Shown: positions 49,932 to 56,045 of the stretch, piece by piece
How the letters are laid out: the number at the start of each line of letters is the position of its first letter
How positions within the stretch are numbered: position 1 is the first letter of the stretch
IMG/VR virus record: IMGVR_UViG_3300046454_000555
Span: 1-56,045 of that record
From: a virus
Direction: 5' to 3' (one strand)
DNA length: 56,045 nucleotides
Translations under genes and position numbers: made by a program
The notes under the pieces: model-generated
Database searches by the model: none
What the model was told of the DNA's origin: nothing
The model's input: only the letters and a program-made list of their open reading frames with translations

Positions 49932-52498
49932 TGCTGCTTCGCTCTACGCGCACGAGGTCCAGCTCGCCGGCTCAATCGCCGATGATGCTGGGCATCAACC
50001 TCGGGAGCGTCTTCTACTTCAACGGCGAGCCGATCTTCGTCGACCTGATGAAACAGGGGGCCGGGATCTACAACGCGGACGGCTCCGGGTTGGCGCCCGT
50101 GGATGGAAACGGATTCCCGACCGTTGATTTCGGCATCGGCCTGCAGCGCCTGCCGCCTGATGCGCCGCCCAGCCAGTCGGTGACGGTCAGGGTCGACGGC
50201 AACCCCGGCACGGTGACGATGCCCCAGGCGAACGGTTGGACCCTGGGTGCCACGACGTACGACTCGGGGACCGATACCGGGACGGTCACGCTCACCACGC
50301 CCTCGGTCGAAATCACCGCCCAGGGATGCCACTTGCTGTTCACGGGCACCAAGAGGACGCCAGCCAGTGCAACCAACACCGGGGTGCGCAAGATCCGCGT
50401 CCCGCGCCACGGCTACGAAGGGCGGCCCGACCAGAACATCACCGACGAGTTCATCGCGCAGATGGCTCCCTTCAAGTGCATCCGGTTCGTGAAGGTGATG
50501 GGCGCAGAGACGCGCAACGACTTCACCGCGTGGTCCAACTATCCGCGCAGGAGCGGGGTACACGGCCAGTCCTACGGCGGCGAAGAGTCCGGGATCATGC
50601 CGATCGAGGACATCGTCGACATCGCGAACGTCTGCAACTGCAACGTGTGGGTGAACCACTGCGGAGGCGGGGATCAGTCGCTCGGCACGCTCTCGTTTGC
50701 CTACGGGATCGCGGCGTACCTCGAGGCCAATCTCAACCCGGGCCTGTTCATCGTCCACGAGGACGTGAACGAGACGTGGAACCTGAGCGGCTACCAGTGG
50801 TTCGGTTATGGCAACGACGCGGCCATGCGGGAGCTGCACGGCTTCTGGAGCGACAACTTCGACCGCGCCTCGGTGAACCTGGCGAGCGCGCAGCGCACGA
50901 GCAACGTCGTCACCATGAGCCTCAACTATGCCCACGGCATGGGCGGCGACCAGACCTATTCCTGCCAGTTCCAGGGCCGCGTCGGCACGGGCACCGTCAC
51001 TGCCCACCCGACCGATTCGACCCACTTCACCATCCCGGACACCGGCACGGATTGCAAGATCGCGGTGACCCTCGGGACGCACTACTTCGACTCCCCGTTC
51101 TTCGACGCGAGGATCGGCGGCACGCGGACGAGCGGGGTGGTCACGGCCCACTGCCGGCTCAATCACGGCTTCACCTCCGGCGACAGCGTCTACGTGCCGC
51201 TCAACGGCCTGACCTCGACGACCAAGATCTTCACGATCACCGTCGTCGACGTGAAGACGTTCACCTTCGCCGATGCGGGCGCTGATGGCGGCCTGGCGAT
51301 GACCGGCGACAACAATTCCACGGGCGGCAGCCTGTCGACGGGCTCGGCATTGACGTTCGACGGCGATGCTTCTGGCTCTGCCTACATGAGCGAGAAGTAC
51401 TGGACCCGACACAAGGTCCAGATGAGCGACAACATCCGCCTGGCGGTGGGCGACTCGCTCATGATGAATCGCCACCGGCCGGTCTTCATGACCCAGTGGG
51501 CGAGCGGGACGATCTATCGGTTCTACGACGCCAAGGCCATGATCGAGAGCGGACTCGGCACGACCTACGCCGCCAAGTTCTACGCGATCGGGGGGGCTGG
51601 TTATCCGGACGGCACGACCTCGGACAGTGGCTACCTCAAAGGCGACAACTCGGCTGCGCACGCCGCGGCCGAGTACATCGCCGAGTTCCAGGACTCGACC
51701 ACCATCGGCATGGGCGCCAACGTCTTCACGCCCGACCTGTTCAAGACGTTCGCCTTGAGCGAGGGCTGCCACCAGTACATGTACGAGTGCGGCATCGACA
51801 CCAAGATGTACCAGGCCAATACCGGGTTCTATGCGGCCAACGCTGCCCAGTTGCGGGCCGCAACACTGGACCCCGCGTGGAAGCAGATCGAGAGGAACTT
51901 CCCCGAGCAGCAGGCAAACCTTGGGACCGAGCTCGCGAACATCTTCAACGCCGAGATGATCTCGCAGGCGACGGTCGATGGGCAGGGCTATTGGGCATTG
52001 ACCTGGGGCACGCTGACGCGCTCGCCGAAGCAGCAGGCCTTCATCGACTGGGCCGCGAGCCCGCCCACTGCCACTCGCAACGTGGTCCCGGGCACGGTCG
52101 ACGCGCGCAATCCGATCACCTTCTACGAGACATCGAACGGCGTCGGTGGTGCGAACTTCAACTACGGCGGCTTCTCGTATCCGACGATGGCGACCCCGTG
52201 GTCCGCCTACCCGCAGCCCTTCGCCGATCGCTGGCAATACATCATCAACTCGACGCAGGCCCGGTCGATGTCGATGACCATCACCTACAAGACCCTCGCG
52301 GCGGTCAGCCACACGATCACGCTGCTGCGCAACGGCTCGTCGATCGGCACCTTCAGCGTTCCCAGCGTGGGCGTGGGGAACCTGGGCACGACAACGCCGA
52401 TCACGGTCACGATGGCACTGGGGACCCAGAACGCGATCGCCCTGCAGCGCGACTCCGCGAATTCGGACTTCGAGATCCACTCGATGACGTTCTCGTGA
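49931..52498 (+). CDS. Large tail protein with glycoside-hydrolase-like barrel
   Basis: An 855-residue protein starting MLLRSTRTRSSSP, resembling the start of the 44425 gene. After a β domain comes a TIM-barrel-like part: FIAQMAPFKCIRFVKVMG, VNHCGGGDQSL, NPGLFIVHEDVNETWNLSGYQW; the Asn280-Glu281 pair looks like the acid/base of clan GH-A hydrolases. A second nucleophile Glu is expected later but not certain. A β-sandwich (NYGGFSYPTMATPWSAYP to the end) may bind sugar. It likely cleaves or reads host glycan. Confidence 0.65.
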   Translation: MLLRSTRTRSSSPAQSPMMLGINLGSVFYFNGEPIFVDLMKQGAGIYNADGSGLAPVDGNGFPTVDFGIGLQRLPPDAPPSQSVTVRVDGNPGTVTMPQANGWTLGATTYDSGTDTGTVTLTTPSVEITAQGCHLLFTGTKRTPASATNTGVRKIRVPRHGYEGRPDQNITDEFIAQMAPFKCIRFVKVMGAETRNDFTAWSNYPRRSGVHGQSYGGEESGIMPIEDIVDIANVCNCNVWVNHCGGGDQSLGTLSFAYGIAAYLEANLNPGLFIVHEDVNETWNLSGYQWFGYGNDAAMRELHGFWSDNFDRASVNLASAQRTSNVVTMSLNYAHGMGGDQTYSCQFQGRVGTGTVTAHPTDSTHFTIPDTGTDCKIAVTLGTHYFDSPFFDARIGGTRTSGVVTAHCRLNHGFTSGDSVYVPLNGLTSTTKIFTITVVDVKTFTFADAGADGGLAMTGDNNSTGGSLSTGSALTFDGDASGSAYMSEKYWTRHKVQMSDNIRLAVGDSLMMNRHRPVFMTQWASGTIYRFYDAKAMIESGLGTTYAAKFYAIGGAGYPDGTTSDSGYLKGDNSAAHAAAEYIAEFQDSTTIGMGANVFTPDLFKTFALSEGCHQYMYECGIDTKMYQANTGFYAANAAQLRAATLDPAWKQIERNFPEQQANLGTELANIFNAEMISQATVDGQGYWALTWGTLTRSPKQQAFIDWAASPPTATRNVVPGTVDARNPITFYETSNGVGGANFNYGGFSYPTMATPWSAYPQPFADRWQYIINSTQARSMSMTITYKTLAAVSHTITLLRNGSSIGTFSVPSVGVGNLGTTTPITVTMALGTQNAIALQRDSANSDFEIHSMTFS

Positions 52499-53051
52499 GC
52501 AGCGCCAGCCCCGCGATGAGCAGCAGCCAGGTCCCGGGCTCGGGCACGCTCGTCACGGTGCCGCCTGCGTTCGTCGAGCCGGCGTGGAACGACTGCTCCG
52601 TGAAGCTGACGGACAGGCCGGCGAAGGTGATCTGTCCCTGGCCCTGGAAGAACCCCTGGCCGACGATCGACGTGATGGCGCCGTTCTCGACCGTGACCAC
52701 CGGAGGCGGCCCGAAACCTTGGAAGGGGCTCTGCAATCCGTTCAGGCCGTTGCCGTTCCCGTCCGATGCGAAGTCGAACCCGAACACCGCGAAGTCGACG
52801 GGCGGATCGACTGCTGCGCTTCCCGAGAAGAGCAGCAGGCTGTCGCGGCTGAAGGTGCCATCGCCGCCGGTCGTGGTGATGTCGAAGGCCCCGGTCCAAT
52901 GAAAGCCGACGACCAGGCCATTGCAGGTCGGGCACCGGTTGCCGTCGACGAAGGTGACTCCGTTGCCCTGGGCCTGCAGAACGAAATCCTGCGTCGCCCA
53001 TGCACTGCTCGCGACGCACAGCAGCATCGCCAGGCCGACTCGTTTCAGCAT
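52407..53051 (-). CDS. PEP-CTERM secreted protein (phage cargo, moron)
   Basis: A 214-residue protein on the strand opposite to the late genes. GGGAGG precedes the ATG. Signal peptide LKRVGLAMLLCVASSAWA (cleavage near residue 20), a Gly/Thr-rich β body, then VPEPGTWLLLIAGLALLTRT at 169-188: a full PEP-CTERM sorting signal (motif plus membrane helix) for a host exosortase/archaeosortase-type enzyme. Normal family members end with a few Arg; this one runs 26 residues further into the antisense of the preceding gene. It likely coats the cell or biofilm matrix of lysogens. No phage role is expected. Confidence 0.85.
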   Translation of the reverse strand: MLKRVGLAMLLCVASSAWATQDFVLQAQGNGVTFVDGNRCPTCNGLVVGFHWTGAFDITTTGGDGTFSRDSLLLFSGSAAVDPPVDFAVFGFDFASDGNGNGLNGLQSPFQGFGPPPVVTVENGAITSIVGQGFFQGQGQITFAGLSVSFTEQSFHAGSTNAGGTVTSVPEPGTWLLLIAGLALLTRTSSSGSRSPNSRSRAAGRSRSGSPVPS

Positions 53052-53106
53052 CGTCGTCCTCCCGTAACCGGAGACCGCAGCGTAGGGCGGCCCGACGGAG
53101 AACGGT

Positions 53107-53122
53107 CCCCCGGGTTCGGGGG
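53107..53122. other. GC hairpin between the moron and the lysis genes
   Basis: CCCCCG, GGTT loop, CGGGGG: a compact 6-bp stem in the 99-bp divergent gap 53052-53150. No T-run on either side. The gap must hold the moron promoter on the minus strand, but no good -35/-10 pair stands out. Confidence 0.4.
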
Positions 53123-53150
53123 CGAGTAAACCCTAGACGGAGCCCGCCCC

Positions 53151-53360
53151 ATGGCCGACATGACCCAAGAGACGCACATCGCCTTACTCGAGCGCGATGT
53201 CGGCAACCTCAGGTCCGAGCTCGACGAGATGCGCGCCGAGATCCTGGCGCTGCAGGGCGAGCGGGACCGGGCGCTCAAGTGGGGGATCGCCACCCTCGGG
53301 GCGATGGTGCTCACCCTCGGCGGGTTCATCGTCAACTTCCTGAAGGACCACCTCAAGTGA
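53151..53360 (+). CDS. Small membrane protein, holin-like or spanin-related
   Basis: A 69-residue protein: coiled-coil-like N-half (HIALLERDVGNLRSELDEMRAEILALQGE) and one C-terminal membrane helix (WGIATLGAMVLTLGGFIVNFL) with a basic end. This coiled-coil plus single span layout is common for lysis-cassette proteins next to endolysins. First gene of the lysis region. Confidence 0.7.
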   Translation: MADMTQETHIALLERDVGNLRSELDEMRAEILALQGERDRALKWGIATLGAMVLTLGGFIVNFLKDHLK

Positions 53361-53362
53361 CC

Positions 53363-53872
53363 ATGAAAGCGTCGCCCGATTGCTTCGCCGTCATCAAGCA
53401 CTTTGAGGAGTGCCGCCTGCGCGCCTACCCCGATCCGGGGACGGGCAGTTCGCCCTGGACGAACGGCTGGGGCGCCACGGGCGAGGGCATCGGCCCGGGC
53501 ACCGAGTGGACGCAACTGCAGGCCGATAACCGGCTGATCTGGGACGTGGGCCTGCGCGAGGCCGACGCCAACAACGCCATCATCGTGCCGGTGACGCAGG
53601 GCATCTTCGACGCCTTCGTCTCGGCGCTCTACAACATCGGCCACGGCTCGCCGATCAAGGATGGCCTGATCCGCCTGCGCTCCGGCTACCCGTCGACATG
53701 CCTGCGCCTGCTCAACGGCGGCCAGCCCGACCTGGCGCGCGACGCGCTCGGCAAATGGGTGAGCCCGGGCACGAAGCTCGAGCACGGCCTGCATCGCCGC
53801 CGCGTGGCCGAGCAGGCGCTTTGGGAAGGCTACAGCGCAGAGGTCGCAATCGCCAGGGGCGACGCAGCATGA
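53363..53872 (+). CDS. Endolysin, GH24 (T4-lysozyme-like)
   Basis: A 169-residue muramidase that cuts peptidoglycan at the end of infection. IKHFEECRLRAYPDPGTG... WTNGWGAT holds the catalytic Glu15, Asp24 and Thr33 with the family's E-8-D spacing and a small insertion before Thr. No signal peptide or SAR helix is seen, so it needs a holin. A GTG at 53357 overlapping the upstream stop is an alternative start. Confidence 0.87.
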   Translation: MKASPDCFAVIKHFEECRLRAYPDPGTGSSPWTNGWGATGEGIGPGTEWTQLQADNRLIWDVGLREADANNAIIVPVTQGIFDAFVSALYNIGHGSPIKDGLIRLRSGYPSTCLRLLNGGQPDLARDALGKWVSPGTKLEHGLHRRRVAEQALWEGYSAEVAIARGDAA

Positions 53873-54093
53873 CCGACGAACGATTTCCTCTCGGCAAACC
53901 CCTGAACCGCAGGGAGCCGGCCAGGCGCGCGCCCGAGCGCGTCAATCTCAAGCGCGGGATCTTCAGCGTCGACGGCAAGCTGCAGACCGAACTCCCGCTC
54001 CCGGGGCCGCAGTTCGCGCCGGTGCCAACGCCGGCCCCCGTTCAGTCCGACGACGCAGTGGAGTTCTGGTATGCCCGACGCATCGATCTTTGA
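53869..54093 (+). CDS. Small lysis-region protein, unknown
   Basis: A 74-residue, Arg/Pro-rich soluble protein (LNRREPARRAPERVNLKRGIF ... LPLPGPQFAPVPTPAPV). Coupled to the endolysin by ATGA and overlapping the next gene by 23 bp. No recognised function. Confidence 0.55.
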   Translation: MTDERFPLGKPLNRREPARRAPERVNLKRGIFSVDGKLQTELPLPGPQFAPVPTPAPVQSDDAVEFWYARRIDL

Positions 54094-54364
54094 CCGGCGC
54101 TTCATCGCCGCCTTCGCCGTCCTGATCACCGTGGTCGGGATGGCCTTCGTCTTCATGGTCGTCTTCGGCGCGGTGCCGAAGGACAACCAGCAGAACGCTT
54201 CGATGTCGCTGGGCTTCGTCCTCGGGACGCTGCTTGCGGCGCCCATAGGCTTCTTCTACGGGGCGAGCAAGGCCCAGCCTACTGCCACGCCCCCCGCGCC
54301 CGCTGTAGCGCCGCCCGGCCCCGTTCCCGAGCCATCCCCAGACGCCCTGAAAGGCACACCATGA
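54071..54364 (+). CDS. Holin-like protein with two membrane spans
   Basis: A 97-residue protein. Two hydrophobic helices (FIAAFAVLITVVGMAFVFMVVFG and SLGFVLGTLLAAPIGFFYGA) are joined by a polar loop, followed by a Pro/Ala tail. The topology fits a class II holin or another lysis membrane protein. Overlap by coupling with both neighbours. Confidence 0.7.
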   Translation: MPDASIFDRRFIAAFAVLITVVGMAFVFMVVFGAVPKDNQQNASMSLGFVLGTLLAAPIGFFYGASKAQPTATPPAPAVAPPGPVPEPSPDALKGTP

Positions 54365-54651
54365 AGCGGATCCTCTTTCTCCTCGCGATCATCATCGCCG
54401 GCTGCGCGACCCCGCCGCCCGGCAGCCCGCCAGTCTCTCCGGCGCAGCAGGCCCTCGACACCATGGTCACCTCCTGCAAGGGGGTCGACACGTCGATCGT
54501 GCTCGCCGACCAGGCCGTGCTGCAGGGCGTCCTCAAGGGCCAGGACAAGGCCAACGCCATCAAGGGCCTGACGACGGCCCAGGCAGGTTGCGTCGCCACC
54601 CTGGCCGCCCTTCAATCCGCCGCTTCTGCGGCCTCAGGAGCATCGAAATGA
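54361..54651 (+). CDS. Small lipoprotein in lysis cassette
   Basis: A 96-residue protein with a lipobox: KRILFLLAIIIAGCATPP, Cys at residue 15, so an envelope lipoprotein. It could be the outer-membrane partner of a spanin pair or an unrelated exclusion lipoprotein. The mature part is Ala-rich and helical. ATGA junction with the next gene. Confidence 0.72.
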   Translation: MKRILFLLAIIIAGCATPPPGSPPVSPAQQALDTMVTSCKGVDTSIVLADQAVLQGVLKGQDKANAIKGLTTAQAGCVATLAALQSAASAASGASK

Positions 54652-54890
54652 CCGATCCCGTCCAACCCACCACCGAGCAGCTCGTCGCGGCTCTGGCGTC
54701 CGGCCTGCTGCCCCTGATGGGGCCGTACGGCATTGCCGCCTCGGCGCTCGTCCCCGCCGCTCAAGGGCTGGTCGACATCTTCACCACCCACCCGAACGCC
54801 AACTACACGCTCGATGACGCCGCGGCAGTCGTGGCGCAAGGCAACGCCGACCTGGCCAAGCTCAAGGCCGACGGCGCGGCCACCGCTTAG
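54648..54890 (+). CDS. Small hydrophobic-helix protein
   Basis: An 80-residue protein with a helix-prone hydrophobic segment (LVAALASGLLPLMGPYGIAASALVPAAQGLVDIF) and a polar acidic tail. Position suggests a lysis or envelope role. Coupled to the lipoprotein gene by overlap. Confidence 0.6.
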   Translation: MTDPVQPTTEQLVAALASGLLPLMGPYGIAASALVPAAQGLVDIFTTHPNANYTLDDAAAVVAQGNADLAKLKADGAATA

Positions 54891-54898
54891 GGTTTGTC

Positions 54899-55087
54899 GT
54901 GTCCACCGTCTTCCTGGCTTTCGTGATCTTCGCGAAGCTGGGGACGGAGGCGCCGCTCATCGTCGCGGGCTACCGGACCCTCGACGCCTGCCTGGCGGAT
55001 GCGGGCAGCAGGAACCGCGCGATCGGAGTGACTGCGCCGGCTCCGGGTTCGGGGTTCGTCTGCCTGGAGATGAGGGGCGAGACGTGA
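54899..55087 (+). CDS. Small protein with N-terminal hydrophobic segment
   Basis: A 62-residue protein from GTG 54899. The first 20 residues are hydrophobic (STVFLAFVIFAKLGTEAPL) and could be a signal or membrane anchor; two Cys follow (DACLADAG, FVCLEM). It is the last gene before the attachment-site region. Weak ribosome site; moderate support. Confidence 0.45.
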   Translation: MSTVFLAFVIFAKLGTEAPLIVAGYRTLDACLADAGSRNRAIGVTAPAPGSGFVCLEMRGET

Positions 55088-55258
55088 TACGGCGGTGATA
55101 CGGAGGCGGGCTCTACGCCCGGCGCGCTTCCCCTTGAACTACGGCGGGGCACCCGGCGGGCGCGCCCCGTGAATCTATTCCGCTTCCTCGGTGGCGCTCA
55201 TCCCATTTCGCTGGCTATCATCGGCTGTATCAATTTCGACGATACCGGCGGTGATACG
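55084..55258. other. Candidate attP region with integrase arm-type repeats
   Basis: A 170-bp stretch between the last cargo gene and the integrase. GTGATACGG occurs at 55084 and 55095, and GGCGGTGATACG at 55091-55102 and again at 55247-55258, the second copy ending on the integrase GTG. Such repeats flanking a core are expected for arm-type integrase sites. The middle contains inverted GC-rich pieces and a D-arm-like stretch on the minus strand that suggests a tRNA remnant. The core sequence cannot be fixed without the host junctions. Confidence 0.5.
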
Positions 55259-56045
55259 TGGCAAGCGTGCTCGAGGTCAATGGCAAGTGGCGCGCGCTCG
55301 TCCGGCGCAAGGGCTTCAAGGCCCAGTGTAAGACGTTCGACACGAAGGCCAAGGCCGTGCGCTGGGCCAAGACGATCGAGGACGGCATCGCCGCGGGCGG
55401 CCCGCAGGCGCTGGGCGACCTGACCGTCGCCCAGGTGATACAGGCGTATCAGACGCTCCGGGACGAATCGCGGCCGATCGACGACACCTCGAACGAGCAC
55501 TACATGCTCAAGGCGCTGCGCCGCGGGCTCGGCGGGCAGCGTGTCGCGTCCTTCGGGCCGGAGCACCTGGTCTCCTACGCCAACATGCGGCGCGAGGAGG
55601 GCGCCGGCCCGTACACCATCAACATGGACGTCTCGAAGCTCGGGACCGTCATGCGCTACGGCGGCGCGGCGCTGAAGGTTGCGCTTCCCGACGTCGTCGG
55701 CGCGGCGCGGCCGCTCCTGACGCACCTGCGGCTGATCGGCGGCGGCGGCAAGCGCGAGCGCCGGCCGACCGAGGACGAGCTGGTCCGGGTGATCGCCTGG
55801 CTGCACGAGAACAAGGGCCTCGTCTATGCAGAGGCGCTCGTCTTCGCGGTGCATACCGCGATGCGCCGTGGCGAAATTTGCGCGGTGCTGCGTACCAAGA
55901 TCGACATGGTGACGCGCGTCGTGCCCATCTGGCGCAAGCACCCGAGGAAGGGCAAGGTGCTCGAGAACGTGCCGCTGCTTGGCGAGGCGTGGGACGTGGC
56001 GATGCGGCAGCCGGCGAGCGCCGATGGTCGGCTCTTCCCGCTGCA
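55258..56045 (+). CDS. int: Tyrosine recombinase/integrase, N-terminal part (partial at window edge)
   Basis: 262 codons open to the window end. GTG start at 55258 (VASVLEVNGKWRALVRRKGFK), an arm-binding N-terminal domain (AKAVRWAKTIEDGIAAGGPQ), the SAM-like core-binding domain (LTVAQVIQAYQTLRDESRP), then the catalytic domain with the first conserved Arg in AVHTAMRRGEICAVL and the Lys-containing β-hairpin (PRKGKVLENVPLL). It breaks off after DGRLFPL; the remaining H-x-x-R, H and Tyr motifs are on the left end of the window. Confidence 0.92.
   Translation, partial: MASVLEVNGKWRALVRRKGFKAQCKTFDTKAKAVRWAKTIEDGIAAGGPQALGDLTVAQVIQAYQTLRDESRPIDDTSNEHYMLKALRRGLGGQRVASFGPEHLVSYANMRREEGAGPYTINMDVSKLGTVMRYGGAALKVALPDVVGAARPLLTHLRLIGGGGKRERRPTEDELVRVIAWLHENKGLVYAEALVFAVHTAMRRGEICAVLRTKIDMVTRVVPIWRKHPRKGKVLENVPLLGEAWDVAMRQPASADGRLFPL

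Noticed and set aside
49850-52480. 876-codon minus-strand ORF opposite the GH-like gene
   Set aside because: Same shadow effect; the plus-strand protein has a domain-like sequence and operon spacing.
55105-55150. Functional tRNA gene on the minus strand
   Set aside because: D-stem has mismatches, position 33 is not T, the anticodon stem is imperfect and no TΨC arm follows. At most a remnant.

Overview
The window is essentially a whole temperate podovirus (short-tailed phage) genome of about 56 kb, GC-rich throughout, opened inside its integrase gene. The right end carries the N-terminal part of a tyrosine recombinase and the left end carries its C-terminal part; the two halves look like one gene with a few dozen bases missing at the join, so the source is probably a circular or circularly permuted phage/prophage molecule. 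High GC, λ-type recombination genes, a YdaS-type Cro and a PEP-CTERM cargo protein point to a proteobacterial, most likely betaproteobacterial, exopolysaccharide-making host. This host call is inference.

Layout. (1) 1-5032, minus strand: integrase tail, an excisionase-like HTH protein, then a tightly coupled leftward early operon with NinB, a YqaJ/λ-type exonuclease, Bet and many small proteins. (2) 4883-5790: the lysis/lysogeny switch. Two promoters, PL and PR, share one design (TTGACA, 18-bp spacer, TGTAAT, two 14-bp operators 26 bp apart) and flank a repressor operon; the PR transcript appears to start at the first base of the cro-like gene. (3) 5791-10849, plus strand: Cro/YdaS, a replication initiator with an iteron-like origin inside the gene, a DnaB-type helicase, NinG, a C5 cytosine methyltransferase and small proteins. 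(4) 10846-16899: a nonulosonic (pseudaminic) acid cassette with PseB-, PseC-, PseF-, PseA/WbpG-, HisF-, PseH- and PseI-like proteins plus a Pse-associated methylase, joined by start/stop overlaps to the replication genes. (5) 16896-26617: small and large terminase, a DUF115/Maf-like possible glycosyltransferase, a GNAT protein, T7-like portal, scaffold and capsid, ending at a strong terminator. (6) 26695-40587: tail tubular A/B proteins and internal virion proteins, including a lytic transglycosylase protein and a 2422-residue protein with a zinc-protease motif. (7) 40671-52498: about 12 kb of tail spikes/fibres and glycan-enzyme-like proteins. (8) 52407-53051, minus strand: a PEP-CTERM moron. 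(9) 53151-55087: lysis cassette, then the candidate attP and the integrase start.

How it may work together. The repressor acting at paired operators would silence PL and PR in the lysogen. On lytic growth, the left operon supplies recombination functions while the right operon supplies replication, DNA methylation and a sugar pathway ending in a CMP-activated nonulosonic acid. No standard glycosyltransferase lies beside the pathway; the DUF115-like protein just before the large terminase subunit is the best candidate for using the product. With the glycan-directed tail array and the exosortase-type cargo protein, the phage looks heavily invested in surface carbohydrate chemistry. The sugar cassette is the most unusual system in the window.
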